Shown: piece by piece, positions 23,149-35,766 of the stretch
How the letters are laid out: the number at the start of each line of letters is the position of its first letter
How positions within the stretch are numbered: position 1 is the first letter of the stretch
Assembly (NCBI GenBank): GCA_016801845.1
Contig: CM028909.1
Span: 1,354,963-1,418,962 of the forward strand
Length of the DNA stretch: 64,000 bases
DNA from: Polydactylus sextarius
Taxonomy: Eukaryota > Chordata > Actinopteri > Polynemidae
Direction: 5' to 3'
Notes under the pieces: model-generated
Database searches by the model: none
Told to the model about the DNA's origin: nothing
What the model saw: the letters and a program-made list of their open reading frames with translations, nothing else
Program-made: the position numbers and the translations under genes

Positions 23149-24572
23149 TTAAAAAAAAAAAGGCTTTAGATTAGGTTTGTACAGGGCAACTTGGTATGAT
23201 GTTGGCGTTATAATGAAGATGTTACTAAAAAATATTCAGGCGTATACAATTTAATATCAGCATTTTTGTGTATGTTGTCACAGTAATACTTAAAGGTGCA
23301 CCATGCATACTCCCTATAATCTTGGAGTAAGTTTGAATTCAGAATGCCCGATAGGTGGCAAAATGTCTCTCATAAAAGCATAAACAAAATCTCAATAATA
23401 ATAATAAGTGGATATTTGTTGTTGTGTTTTTGATGAAGACCGAGCGTGTTCATGTTGTAAATTTCATGTTACACTGGATGCACTGAGATTATTTGTTTTT
23501 GATATTTGTCATTGCACAAACAGTATTTCTTCCTGTGAGTGTAAACTGAATCAGATTATTATTTTTTGTCATATAGTGAATGAGATATATTGAAATTTCT
23601 CTTAACAGTTTACAGTGTTGTTTATTTTGCAGACAATACTTTGTTCATGTGAGTATAAATTGCTGTAGTAGTCTTGTATTTATTTATTTTATAATTGAAT
23701 ATATTGTCTTTATTTTATTATTTTTGTTTGATGCATGCTGATCATGTTGATAAAATAGGCGTCTCAGAAACTCATGTAGCAAATGTGATACAGTAGGCTG
23801 AAAAGGGTTAAGCGAGGTGTTTTCAAGCGTGATTGACTTTCATAAAACACATTTTAAATAAATACTTAAAGAGAAAAAAAAAGTGTGGTCTGGGTCATTC
23901 ATCAAACATTTAAATTGTTTTTTTTTATGCGGGACAATTTGAAATATTGATTTGCATCAGTTTAAGTTTGAACTGAATGGATTCTAAATGTCAAGTCAAT
24001 ATCAAATCTTTCATGTGATCAATTACTTCAGTACTTTTTTTTCTGTGTATAATAGCAACCAATGGTTAATCTTTATGCTACTTAAATCTGTGGCCTTGAA
24101 CAAGATCGGGTAGACATTCGATCAGTCTAAACAGGAACTCATTGACTCGCATAGTAAACTTCATAACTAAGATGGATGGATGGATCAGCCTTATGGTAGG
24201 AGTCTTCACCATGACAGTTGGATGAAACAGACAGAGATGTCAGCACACTTGTGGTATTAATTTAAAGCTATTGTCCCATTTAATTAGCGGTAATATTGAC
24301 CCTTGAATTGCACTGTGATGTAGATTAAAGTTTATTCATATAGATCGTACAGTGTGAAATGTGTGATGATTTTTATTTGTTTTTTAAACATCTAGACATA
24401 CTGAGTCAAACATTCCACAAAGTTTGAGGTGATGCTATTCTTTTGTCCAAACTAGAAAAGCGTTTTCACAATTACTGACATTTGTATTGTGTTATGTGTA
24501 CTAATAATTATTGTGTGTGTTGCTCTCAATTACACAAGCTTGCGTGTGCACAGAAAGAACACACTCCATGAG

Positions 24573-24595
24573 TTGTGTGTGTGTGTGTGTGTGTG
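24573..24595. repeat. (TG)n microsatellite
   Basis: About 11-12 TG units followed by a T-run. Confidence 0.9.
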
Positions 24596-25250
24596 TTTTT
24601 TTTTTTGGGCAAACCTAGACAACCAGGTTAAACTGGACTAAACTAAACTAAATTGACTCTGCACAGAGGTCAGACTTGTTGACTGAAGTTTTTCCACAGA
24701 TCAGTTTCCATATGTATCCACTAGGTGTCAGCAGACATCAGTAAAATTCTCAGACTAAGGGTTATACAATATGGTGCCTTGTTGGTGAGTTGGCCAAACC
24801 CTGTATACTAAGGGCTCTCAGTTAACGGCCCTTGAAGTGAAAGATATTGGGGCGCCCCTCTGTGTTCATTTGCTATCCTGCAATTAAGGTGTAATGAACT
24901 TTGACTTCTGAAGGTGTCGGAGGTCAACATGCACTGCCGTAAAACCACACACCATTTTAGATGCGAATGTGGACTCGAATATTACCTGAAGGAAACTCTA
25001 AAACTGCAACTCTTAGTGATCAAAGACCAATCGATTAATATGTCCTTGCTATCATTATGTACAGGATTTTCTGCCAGCGTAATCAAATTTTGATTCAGGT
25101 TTTTTAATGAGTAACATTAGCGCCGGAAGCTATCAGAACAAATATCAAGTGGTCTACTCAGACAGGAGGGCGACATGATCAATCTCAACAACAGTGGTAG
25201 GCGATTTAATTTATTGCAATAAGATACATCATGTTTATGCATGATCAATC

Positions 25251-25283
25251 ATCTCTGGCACATCTGCGTGATGTGCCAGAGAT
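25251..25283. repeat. perfect 14-bp inverted repeat with 5-nt loop
   Basis: Arms ATCTCTGGCACATC and GATGTGCCAGAGAT around TGCGT. The second copy of the spacer keeps it unchanged at 40386-40418. Confidence 0.85.
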
Positions 25284-25578
25284 CAAGAAGAACAAATAGA
25301 ACAAACAAAACAAACAAAATTTTTTAACACGTTTAGTCGCACCAATTAGCTAATACTTGTTCATATAAGATAGCCATAGCCATGTACCATATGATGCAAT
25401 ATAGAAATTTAAATTTAAGTTGTGGTCTCCTTACATTTCAAAATTATACAAACATAATTATAGATGTATTTATTTCTTGTAAAGAGGAATCTATTTGTCT
25501 CATTCTTTTCCCCATTTATTAAGAGGAGTAATTGAGACAGTGGTTTGATGATCATTCAATCGCTGTCCCTCTCCTCAG

Positions 25579-25788
25579 TGCTCCAGCTGCAGGTTTATTC
25601 ACCACTTTTAATCTTAGCTGCAGTTCCAGCAGATCCTGCTGACTCGAGCTCCACAAAGAAGAAGTCTTTGTTAAACACAGGGCTGCAGCAGTTCCACACA
25701 ATTGTCACTGTGAAAAGGGATGAGAAGGTGTTGTTGGAGAATGTGGTGCTCTCAGTAGAAAGACACACTTTACCTGGAACCTGCAGAG
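25579..25788 (+). other. candidate 70-codon exon, unknown, phase 1-1
   Basis: Flanked by a polypyrimidine tract and CTCCTCAG at the left and GAG/GTAGGA at the right. Open throughout in one frame: LQLQVYSPLLILAA, PADPADSSSTKKK, GLQQFHTIVTVKRDEK, ENVVLSVERH. Both borders fall after the first base of a codon. I do not recognise the peptide, and no partner exon is visible. Confidence 0.35.
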
Positions 25789-26735
25789 GTAGGATGTGTT
25801 GGCGCTGAAGTCCCTCCTGGCGCGCAGAACATCCAGTGGAAAGACAACAGGTGGGGTGAGTTTTCCTCTAAGCTACTGGGAGAGGTTGTTAATTTTATAA
25901 ACCGTCCACGTCAGGCGGTTGGTGTCCCCCGATCAGGCGGCTGGACACAAGGTAGGAAGCAAGGATTGCTTATCAGCCAAGTGGATAAAAGCCGTGTCCT
26001 TTCTTATCTGTAAAGAGAAGGTTTTTAAGGTTGAATCGTATTGCTCAGATAATGAAGCCTGAAAGTAATATAGTTTACAAGTCAAGGAGTTTTAAACAGA
26101 ACTGAAGCCTTCACACACTCAACGTTCAATGTCACATTAGGGTCCCAATTTCATACAAACTGGTGTGTTTCTGTTCTCCAATGATAGATGGAAACAGCAA
26201 CTGATATATTTAAGCCCAAGAAATCACAAATACTATAATAAAGAAATCACAAATTACTAATAATTAGTTTTCCTGCTCCAAACCACGTAGATAAGAAAAC
26301 AAAATTTAAAAAGAAATAATGGGTTTGGGGTGTGTTGGTGTGCACATGGGTGGTTAGGGTGGTATGACTGTTGTGGGGGCTTTTTCATTGCATATGTAAA
26401 GCACTTTGTGCTATAGATAGTGTATGAAAAGTGCTATATAAATAAAAACTGATTGATTGAGTGGTTTTTGCCTTAACCCTTTTCGTGATCCGGACTGCCA
26501 GAGCCTGACCAGATGACTCCCTTTAACACGACAAGCTTCACTAAATCTACTGGAAATTAAGCAGGTCTGTAGGACTTCCGCCAACAAAGCGATTTCTGAC
26601 TGCCCCCTTGTATTTTGTCCAGTGATACTTAGCAATTCACAACTAACCTCTAAATTCTGTGATGAAACTGACAGTAGTTGTTTGATGTGAAGCACCAACT
26701 GGATGGTCTCATTTGATTCCCTGCATCATACCTGT

Positions 26736-26771
<36 letters not shown>

Positions 26772-26810
26772 AGTTTGTCAAGTGTTCATATATTTTTTTT
26801 TTTGCGCGGA
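25789..26810. other. spacer without gene; LINE-2-like tail inside
   Basis: Nothing coding recognised. A LINE-like 3' tail lies at 26394-26460. The stretch ends in a long A-run (26740-26769) just before the GC-rich array. Confidence 0.55.
26394..26460 (+). mobile_element. LINE-2-like 3' tail
   Basis: AAAGCACTTTGTGCTATAG, GAAAAGTGCTATATAAAT and a GATTGATTGA end resemble the 3' terminus and tail repeat of L2-type LINEs common in fish. Only the tail is present. Confidence 0.5.
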
Positions 26811-27751
26811 GCCTGGACCCTGTGGAGCCACGTCCGTCCAGGATGCCCACCGGCGAGGCGGGGCTCCACAGAGGGACAAGCGAACATGAGCCTGGACCCT
26901 GTGGAGCCACGTCCGTCCAGGATGCCCCCCGGCGAGGGGGGGCTCCACAGAGGGACAAGCGAACCCTTGAGCCTGGACCCTGTGGAGCCACGTCCGTCCA
27001 GGATGCCCACCCGGCGGCGGGGGCTCCACAGAGGGACAAGCGAACCCATGAGCCTGGACCCTGTGGAGCCACGTCCGTCCAGGATGCCCACCGGCGGCGG
27101 GGCTCCACAGAGGGACAAGCGGGCCATGAGCCTGGACCCTGTGGAGCCACGTCCGTCCAGGATGCCCACCCGGCGGGGGCTCCACAGAGGGACAAGCGGC
27201 GCAGCATGAGCCTGGACCCTGTGGAGCCACGTCCGTCCAGGATGCCCCCGGCGAGGCGGGGCTCCACAGAGGGACAAGCGGAGCCATGAGCCTGGACCCT
27301 GTGGCCCGTCCGTCCGTGCCCAGGATGCCCACGGCGGCGGGGCTCCACAGAGGAGGAGCGGAAGGCGGGCAGCATGAGCCTGGACCCTGTGGAGCCACGT
27401 CCGTCCAGGATGCCCACCCGGCGGGGGCGGGGCTCCACAGAGGGACAAGCGGAGCAGCATGAGCCTGGACCCTGTGGAGCCCACGTCCGTCCAGGATGCC
27501 CACGGCGGGCGGGGGCTCCACAGAGGGACAGGCGGGCGCATGAGCCTGGACCCTGTGGAGCCACGTCCGTCCAGGATGCCCACCGGCGGCGGGGGGCTCC
27601 ACAGAGGGACAGGCGGAGCAGCATGAGCCTGGACCCTGTGGAGCCACGTCCGTCCAGGATGCCCACCCGGCGCGGCGGGGGCTCCACAGAGGGACAAGCG
27701 GGCAGCATGAGCCTGGCCTGTGGAGCCACGTCCGTCCAGGATGCCCACCCG
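26811..27751. repeat. GC-rich minisatellite, 12 units of about 78-88 bp
   Basis: Each unit carries CCTGGACCCTGTGGAGCCAC, GTCCGTCCAGGATGCCC, a variable CGGCGGGG stretch, and CTCCACAGAGGGACA. Unit starts occur at about 26813, 26891, 26971, 27051, 27130, 27211, 27290, 27377, 27465, 27545, 27628 and 27713. Length varies mainly in the CGG stretch. No TCA, TTA or CTA occurs in the basic unit, so all three minus frames stay open; these open frames are not evidence of genes. It ends by joining the kinesin intron before E11. Confidence 0.95.
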
Positions 27752-27830
27752 ACATGTTTGTTTAGAATATTTATCTGACAAATTTGCGTTTTTTACATTA
27801 TTCTTGACATGAAAACTACTTTTTGGACAG

Positions 27831-28453
27831 GTGTATGACCTGCTGAACAAAAAGGCCAAGCTCCGTGCTCTGGAGAATGACAGCTCTGCAGGTGCAGGTA
27901 GTCGGCCTTGAGGAGGTCCACGTGTTCACGGTCCGGAGGAAGTCATCAATACGATACACATGGGCAGTGCACTCAGGTACCATTGTGACAGGAGCGTGTT
28001 TGTGTGTTGCAATTTCACAGCAGAGACTTTGTCGAACTGTTGAGTAAAGGAGCACTAAAAGTTAGTTGAAGTCTTTTAACATGGCAGTTAAAAATGAAAA
28101 CTTTAAACTACTATTGTTTCATTTCAAACACATATGTGTAACATAAATGTGTCTTTCCTTCTCTTGTGTTTTTCCAAAACATCAGGCCAAACCTCAGCAA
28201 ACACCAACTTGTCCCGCTCTTACGCAATCCTCCAAATTGTTCTGTGATGCAATAATCGCGCTGCCTCGCTACACGGCCAATTTTCATTGGTTGATTTGGC
28301 TGGCAACGACCTCAGCACTTTGGTGGAGACTGTGGAGATCAATGGCAGCCTCCTGGCTCTCAAGGTATATTGAGGCTAACGTGGACACCTTCCACCACAG
28401 CAGTAACGCTGGCTAGATGCAGATGAAAGGCAGATAAAGAAAAAGACTGAAAG
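27831..28453 (+). pseudogene. kinesin-13 pseudogene fragment K6 (E11-E13)
   Basis: Begins in the E10-E11 intron at the minisatellite edge (27752). E11 27831-27976 has GACAGCTCTGCAGG in place of GACCGGCTGCAGG. The E12 acceptor is mutated (TCCAAAAC for TCCAGAAC); E12 about 28178-28364 reads DLAGNDLSTL after the shared TGA, closer to the kinesin DLAGNE motif than the DLAGSD of K3 and K4. E13 28401-28453 is out of frame. Confidence 0.85.
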
Positions 28454-28883
28454 GTAATATCAGTATAGACCTATTTCTTTCAGCCAGTTGATAATACATT
28501 TTCATGGTTTATCATCATGAGAGCGCAGGTGTTGCAGACAGAATGTGTTCAGATGATTTTCCGTGGCAGTGAAATGACTGGATGTCACTGGAGCTTTGAG
28601 GTGAAATAAATTCGGGCCCAGGTGTTGTGAGTGAAAGAATCAACTGCAGCTTGTTTCATCAAGTAAAGTTAGACACTGCAGAGACACTGCCATCTAGTGG
28701 ACTGATAGAAGCACAGCAGCTGATGGCAGCTTTCTCTGCTGCATACTGTGTGATTGTATTTAACTGACACTGATAGGAAAGCGGAGAAGAAGAGACAATC
28801 ACAGCTGATATTTGTACAGCAGAAATGATGTAAAGGAAGATTTCAGCTGATGTGCATATTAATGATTTGTGTTTCCTCTACAG

Positions 28884-29452
28884 GTGGAGGTTCATTCAGC
28901 AACATGGATGAACCTGGACAAGGGCCAAGACCAGGACCTGGACCCGGATTCAGTTATGTGTATACATGTGATCACCCCAATATTTTTAGTAAATCAACAC
29001 TCCTGTGCTACAAAGAGTTAACGTGTCACAAAGCGTTATGTTACTGACAGTTATTTATACAGCTGTTTATCCACGTGTTTATTAAATGAGTTTATTTACA
29101 ACATTAATCTTCTTCACTTACAAGTTTTTTTTTTTTCATCGTATCATGTCACTGCTGAGAGTCTACACACACATAAAGCAGCTCTGATGGTTTTATTATC
29201 TTGTGTTGTTTTCACATTGATCCACTCTGTACTTAATGAAACATGTTGTTTCTTCAAGAAAACACACTTATCTTATAGTTCAGAACAAAACAGCAGTGAA
29301 ACTGGTTTGTTCTGGTCACAAAGCAGATTATAATCTGTGTCTTTCAGGAGGAAAGTGGAAGAACCAGAACCCAGCTGTGTGTTTGTCAAGAGTGACAGGT
29401 CAAAGGGTGCTATCGTCAACCGTAAAGAACAGTGTCCATCATCTGATCAGAT
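28884..29452 (+). pseudogene. NLR-type N-terminal exon pair (after K6)
   Basis: Exon 1 from 28884 with the full proline-glycine run (PGQGPRPGPGPGF); exon 2 29348-29452, open, normal splice signals. An extra A (CACAAAGCG) lies in the following non-coding part. Confidence 0.62.
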
Positions 29453-29733
29453 GTAAGTTGTAACTGACAATAAGACTTTGATTATTTATTTGCGACTATT
29501 TCATGTACTGTATTTATATGCTCAGCTTTCCTCTTATTTCTGTAATGTTTAACTTTTCCATTTTGAGAGATTCTGTTTTTTGAGAACAGTTTTATCTTCA
29601 TACCCTGTCTCTGGTTTATAAACAGTACAACTAGAGCGTACAACTTAGTATGAACCGTGAGTAGCCAATCACGCCATGTGCATCGTTTGTTTTTCTTTTT
29701 CTATATTTTTGAGTTTTTCTACATCTTCTCCAG

Positions 29734-29823
29734 TCACAAATATAGTTAGGAAATGGAAGGCCACAGGAACAGTCCTTGTGAAAGAAAGATGTGGTAGGCC
29801 AAGAAAAATTTCTAAAGTCACAG
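29734..29823 (+). mobile_element. Tc1-type HTH fragment, exon-like
   Basis: Open over 30 codons; ATT instead of ATA (silent, Ile) in the KIS codons and a silent change in the VRK region. Confidence 0.65.
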
Positions 29824-29861
29824 GTGAAGGCAGCTTAGAATTGAATTGTAATTTGAGCGTT

Positions 29862-30014
29862 GACCACATGGTGGAGTCATTGTATAGTATGTTGTCAAAA
29901 ATGTGAAAAAAACATCATAGTACAGTATGCTGTCAAAAACGTCATAGTATGTTGTCAAAAAGTGGTCAAAAAGTCATTGTATAGTATGTCGTCAAAAACG
30001 TGAAAAAACCTCAT
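29862..30014. repeat. AT-rich minisatellite, short
   Basis: About four irregular units of the same motif as at 14555. Confidence 0.8.
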
Positions 30015-30798
30015 AGTAAATGAATTGAACTGATTTGTCTTTCCTATTACCACATTCAGTATTGTCACTTAATGGCTTGTTTCTTTTCAAAAAGCCTCTG
30101 CCGCAGCTCTCATCGAGGCTGAGGACTTCTCTCTTAAGCAAACAAATCATTATCTAAAAGTGATCAGGTTGTATGTGCCAAACTCGTCATCCTGGAAGAG
30201 GATTTTTGTCTAAATTTGTTCATTTTAATAATAAATGGCACAAATTGACTAATTCTGGGCTCATAGAACCATGTGTCCTTGTTCACTCTTTTCTGAGCTC
30301 TAAATTCTGGGTGAGAAGAGAAAGAAACATTGGACAAAGAGAATTTAAAGGGAGCACACACTGGCATATATTATCACTGGATAAGTAAGGATATAGCATT
30401 TTTACAGGATTTTACAGCTTTTTTTTTATAAAATTGGCTTACAGTATCACTATTACAGTGCCCTTAGTAACATTTTAATGCTCAAATGTGCTCTCATTAG
30501 AAGCTTTCATCATTTCACTGACACTCAGCTTCCACTTGTCTGTTGCTGTTTCTCTCACTCCTAGCTCACTTCTCTGTCACAAGAGTAAAGAATCTTGGCT
30601 CTTGTGATTTGACAGCCTACAACTACACACAGTTAATCTTTCTGTTGTGTGGGGGTTTAGGTTTTGTGCCCAAAGTTAGAAAACTTAATGGCACTTGCTT
30701 TATGATGATGCTCACATTGCACCCGTTTTACTTAGATGCTTTGTCGTCTTTTGAGTTTCCAGTAGTCTGTCTCAGGCCAGACCGGCGTGTTTGTTCAG
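30015..30798 (+). other. cassette spacer
   Basis: Copy of 14731-15506. The exon-like stretch (about 30096-30168) has lost one CTT codon in frame (EDFSLKQ instead of EDFSLLKQ). Confidence 0.35.
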
Positions 30799-32127
30799 GT
30801 CCCAACTGATGTTTCAGCACGCGTTCCAACTATTGAGTCTTCAAAGGGAAGCCCAGAGATGGACCGTCCTGGTCTCCCCTCATCATCAGCCCTTATGGAT
30901 TCTGGTTGGTCATTTCTACCAGAATACATTTATAATTTAGACCTTTCCTTTGGAAAATATAAGCCACATATTTATATGCTAAATTTAGGTATTGCTGTTA
31001 TCAGTCACATAGCAACTTTAACTGTGGTAACTATAACTGTGGTAACATTTATCACTGTGCATTCTTCTGCCTTATTTATTTAGTGATTCCTACCGCAACA
31101 CAGAAAGAATGAGAGCAAACCAGCACCGTCGCTGTCTCTTGCCCGTGAGGCCACAAAAGAAAATGATGAACCTGAGAGGATGCCTCCTCCGTCCGCAATC
31201 AAAGGTCAGTGACAGATGTAAAAAAATAAATAAAAAAAAAAAAAAACAATTGTGCATCCAGTGGATCACATCCCATACATTAATGTCACAACTGCAATTA
31301 AATTTGTTAGAAATTACAATGCTGTCAATGAGATGTAAGTTCATTAAGAATTAAAAAGTGATTAAGATCTTTTGCACTTCAGGGAGAAAATCTGTGGCTC
31401 CTCAAGAATTAACCAAAGGCAACAAAAGGCTGCCTTGTGTTATAAAGCCACCTGAAATGCAGACTAAGAAGGGGAGGGTGAGGATTTTTATTTCATTTAT
31501 CAATTCTACTAATAATGTGAATTTTGGACGCAAGTCGTTTCACACATTTCATTTATATTGCTTTTCTTTCTTGTCTTCATTGAAGTTTGGAGAGGCTTCT
31601 CGACCAAACCAGAAATTCTACGAGATCATCCAAGGCTTCAGAGAAACATTGGAAATAATCCCTGTATCAACTGGCGACCTGGTAAATTTGCAGTTTTGAA
31701 CTATGCCTGACTTTATATGCAAATGTGTGTTAACATTCGAGCTCAAACTTGGAGCTCTTTTTGTGTTTTTTTTTTTTTTTTTTTTTTTTTTTACAGGTTG
31801 AATCCCACAGGATTTGTGTGTGTGTTCATAAGCGCCCCTTAACAAGCAAGGTATATTTGGAGTAATATAACACTGTGCTCAGACAGACATAATACCAACC
31901 ATGTTTTTTTCACTTGGCCCTCTCCCATTTATACTATGAGTGAAAGCATTCTGGGGAGAAACACAGAGCCCTGTGCCTTCTGTGCAGACACCGAAGAATC
32001 TCCTATATGCAACGTCATCACTAAAATGTCAGCCATCCTGTTTTTTCTTCACAAGCGCTGTCATTCTTGTGTCATCCAGAGATTAATAAGAAGCAGATCG
32101 ATGTGGTGTCTGTTCCTGGGACAGGCC

Positions 32128-32412
32128 TGTTACAGGCCTTGCAGTTGTGGTGGTGATCTCTTTCTTTTTTTGTTTCCAGCTAGACTCACCTGAGCTACTG
32201 ATTACCTGCAGGTGTGAGCAGTCTACAAAAGGCCGCCTACCGCCCTCAGTCTTTCTCATTCCTCGCGCTGCTGTGTGCCAGGCAGCAGGTTTTGCTGCTT
32301 ATCCCACCCTTATGTTTCTGACCCTAGACATCAGATAATAAACATATTGAAACTATCTTTTTTTTTGGTCTACCCTTTTGTGTTGCTTCCCTATGAGCCG
32401 GGGTTTGTAACA
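32128..32412 (+). mobile_element. solo LTR, Ty3/Gypsy-type
   Basis: TGTTACAGG...TGTAACA in E7 of K7, with a shorter T-run (8) than its siblings. The interrupted exon resumes with CTGGTCCACAAG (LVHK codons) at about 32421. Confidence 0.82.
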
Positions 32413-32981
32413 CACCAGTGACCTGGTCCACAAGTAAACACCTAAGTTTTTTTTTTTTTTTTTTTTTTAAGGTTGCATTTGCAGCAGTGTTTTCCGACTA
32501 AGAATTTCCTCCTGGATGATAAGGATCAGATTGTGCTCTAGTTTTTGAGCTTTTTCTTTTCAAATGGAAACTGTGCAGCCAGAACATTATTTAGGTGCAA
32601 TTTTTCTGCAATTTTGACCCTTTTTTTTCTTCTTCTTCTTCTCCAGATTCACAGCCGGTTCGGTACAGTTCATTTTCGAAGGTTGCACGGCAACATGCTT
32701 TGCCTACGGACAGGACAGGAAAATGGAAAAACTCATGTAAGTGTCTGTTGTGTGGAATTGAGTTGTCAGTGCTTTGCATGAAGAAAATAATGTGTTTATT
32801 TAAGTTAACTTATTTTTCCTCTCACTAGACAATGGGAGGTGGTTTTTCTGGAAAGCAGCAGAACAGTTCAAAAGGATTTATGCCTTGGCAGGTAAGATCT
32901 CTGGATTTTCACAGAAGTGGTAATCAGAGGTAAGATAAGTTTGAGGCATTCATATATTTCCCTTGATTCATCCATATTTGT

Positions 32982-33520
32982 ACCGTAAATTCCGGACTAC
33001 AGAGCGCACCTGATTAAAAAACCGCATGCTCTAATTTTAGAAAGAAAATCAAGTTTGTGTACTTGTACAAGCCGCACCGGATTTAAAGCCGCAGGTCTCC
33101 AACGTTGTAATATGAAAAATTAGCTCAAAGACGTTCATCGTGTCTTCTTATTGCTGTAAGAAGTGAGTCACTGATAGCGGGTCGATTTCCTTCTTCAACC
33201 TCTAGAGTGATCGCCTTTAACTTAAAAAGCCGTCATATGCTTTTCTTCTAGTATTTTCCATGTTGATGAGGGTGAGTACAAATGACTGATTTACAATAGC
33301 TGTGAAAGTGCGCTTGATTTATCATGCAATTTCATTGGACCTCTGAACAAGTACTCGTTAATTTTATTGGTCAGCTGTTACTTGGCAAAATGTTTTTTGG
33401 CGCCAAGGAAAAAAAAAAAAAAAAAAAAAAAGAATAAGCCGCACCGTAGTATAAGCCGCAGTGTTCAAAGTGTGGAAAAAAAAAAAAAAAGTAGTGGCTT
33501 ATAGCCCGGAATTTCTGGTA
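32982..33520 (-). mobile_element. pogo-like non-autonomous element, long form
   Basis: As at 17712, with TACCGTAAATTCCGG and TACCAGAAATTCCGG ends, the second being closer to perfect symmetry here. Confidence 0.72.
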
Positions 33521-35194
33521 TTTGTCTTGCATGTTTATTTTTTATAAGCTTCGTAATATTCAGGATTTTGTTAAAGGTGGCCTTTACATGAGAACTTGAA
33601 ACTAGAGTGTGAGACTTGAATATGTGTCCAATACATTTAAGCTTTCACCAAATCAGTGGCAGATAACTGTATTTCACAGTACACAAGAGATTTAAATCTG
33701 CTATCTGGTGTGTTTTAATGTTAAGCAATAATGAATGGTTTTACAAACCCTGGATGGGTGCTGTGTTTAAGTTTCTAATACTACCTCAACGTTCACCGAA
33801 AGGATTATAGTCTTAAAAAAAGAAATCGATCAATTCAGGGATACATTAATTGATGGTGTTTGTGTAATTCTTCCTCCCTCACGAGGGAAATGAAAATTTC
33901 ACACCGTTGGTATTGGTTTGAATCTCTCTTTCAGCCCAGGATGTTTTGGCCTAACTCGACCACAGGAGGTATAGTAGCCTGGATCTCTCTGCTTACGTCA
34001 GCTTCTTTGAGATTTACAATGGGAAGGTAATAAAAACCTTCCTCTGTTAACTCTATGGACATGTTTGTTTAGAATATTTATCTGACAAATTTGCGTTTTT
34101 TACATTATTCTTGACATGAAAACTACTTTTTGGACAGGTGTATGACCTGCTGAACAAAAAGGCCAAGCTCCGTGCTCTGGAGAATGACAGCGGCTGCAGG
34201 TGCAGGTAGTCGGCCTTGAGGAGGTCCACGTGTGTCACGGTCCGGAGGAAGTCATCAATACGATACACATGGGCAGTGCACTCAGGTACCATTGTGACAG
34301 GAGCGTGTTTGTGTGTTGCAATTTCACAGCAGAGACTTTGTCGAACTGTTGAGTAAAGGAGCACTAAAAGTTAGTTGAAGTCTTTTAACATGGCAGTTAA
34401 AAATGAAAACTTTAAACTACTATTGTTTCATTTCAAACACATATGTGTAACATAAATGTGTCTTTCCTTCTCTTGTGTTTTTCCAGAACATCAGGCCAAA
34501 CCTCAGCAAACACCAACTTGTCCCGCTCTTACACGCAATCCTCCAAATTGTTCTGTGATGCAATAATCGCGCTGCCTCGCTACTACGGCCAATTTTCATT
34601 GGTTGATTTGGCTGGCAACGACCTCAGCACTTTGGTGGAGACTGTGGAGATCAATGGCAGCCTCCTGGCTCTCAAGGTATATTGAGGCTAACGTGGACAC
34701 CTTCCACCACAGCAGTAACGCTGGCTAGATGCAGATGAAAGGCAGATAAAGAAAAAGACTGAAAGGTAATATCAGTATAGACCTATTTCTTTCAGCCAGT
34801 TGATAATACATTTTCATGGTTTATCATCATGAGAGCGCAGGTGTTGCAGACAGAATGTGTTCAGATGATTTTCCGTGGCAGTGAAATGACTGGATGTCAC
34901 TGGAGCTTTGAGGTGAAATAAATTCGGGCCCAGGTGTTGTGAGTGAAAGAATCAACTGCAGCTTGTTTCATCAAGTAAAGTTAGACACTGCAGAGACACT
35001 GCCATCTAGTGGACTGATAGAAGCACAGCAGCTGATGGCAGCTTTCTCTGCTGCATACTGTGTGATTGTATTTAACTGACACTGACAGGAAACGGAGAAG
35101 AAGAGACAATCACAGCTGATATTTGTACAGCAGAAATGATGTAAAGGAAGATTTCAGCTGATGTGCATATTAATGATTTGTGTTTCCTCTACAG

Positions 35195-35766
35195 GTGGAG
35201 GTTCATTCAGCAACATGGATGAACCTGGACAAGGGAAGGCTAAGACCAGGACCTGGACCCGGATTCAGTTATGTGTATACATGTGATCACCCCAATATTT
35301 TTAGTAAATCAACACTCCTGTGCTACAAAGAGTTAACGTGTCACAAGCGTTATGTTACTGACAGTTATTTATACAGCTGTTTATCCACGTGTTTATTAAA
35401 TGAGTTTATTTACAACATTAATCTTCTTCACTTACAATTTTTTTTTTTTTCATCGTATCATGTCACTGCTGAGAGTCTACACACACATAAAGCAGCTCTG
35501 ATGGTTTTATTATCTTGTGTTGTTTTCACATTGATCCACTCTGTACTTAATGAAACATGTTGTTTCTTCAAGAAAACACACTTATCTTATAGTTCAGAAC
35601 AAAACAGCAGTGAAACTGGTTTGTTCTGGTCACAAAGCAGATTATAATCTGTGTCTTTCAGGAGGAAAGTGGAAGAACCAGAACCCAGCTGTGTGTTTGT
35701 CAAGAGTGACAGGTCAAAGGGTGCTATCGTCAACCGTAAAGAACAGTGTCCATCATCTGATCAGAT
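35195..35766 (+). pseudogene. NLR-type N-terminal exon pair (after K7)
   Basis: Exon 1 from 35195 carries an inserted AAGGCTA in the GQGP region that shifts its frame; exon 2 35662-35766 unchanged. Confidence 0.6.

Larger units (their letters stand above)
23149..25578. other. spacer without recognisable gene
   Basis: About 2.4 kb, repeated with near identity at 38271-40714. It holds a TG microsatellite, a perfect hairpin and scattered A/T runs. Open stretches are short and look random. Confidence 0.6.
30799..34765 (+). pseudogene. kinesin-13 pseudogene copy K7 (E1-E13)
   Basis: Full exon set: E1 30799-30906, E2 31084-31204, E3 31251-31334, E4 31383-31477, E5 31586-31681 (FGEASRPNQKFYEII, GFRETLEIIPVSTGDL), E6 31797-31850 (VESHRICVCVHKRPL), E7 32080-32127, LTR, E8 32647-32736, E9 32829-32891, E10 33935-34026, E11 34138-34285, E12 34487-34676, E13 34713-34765. 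E4 to E6 are the best-preserved kinesin-13 sequence in the window. E12 has an extra AC (CTCTTACACGC), a TAC insertion before GGCC and DLAGND, but a normal acceptor. E11 has additional small insertions (GACAGCGGCTG, GTGTGTCACGG). It stays non-coding because of the E7 LTR and the TGA. Confidence 0.9.

Noticed and set aside
25251..25283. Hairpin as a microRNA gene or terminator
   Set aside because: A 14-bp stem is too short for a pre-miRNA, and intrinsic terminators do not apply to this kind of genome.
26770..27859. Antisense open frames of 319-357 codons over the first GC-rich array
   Set aside because: All three frames are open because the repeat unit has no antisense stop; no start context, domain or codon bias supports a gene.
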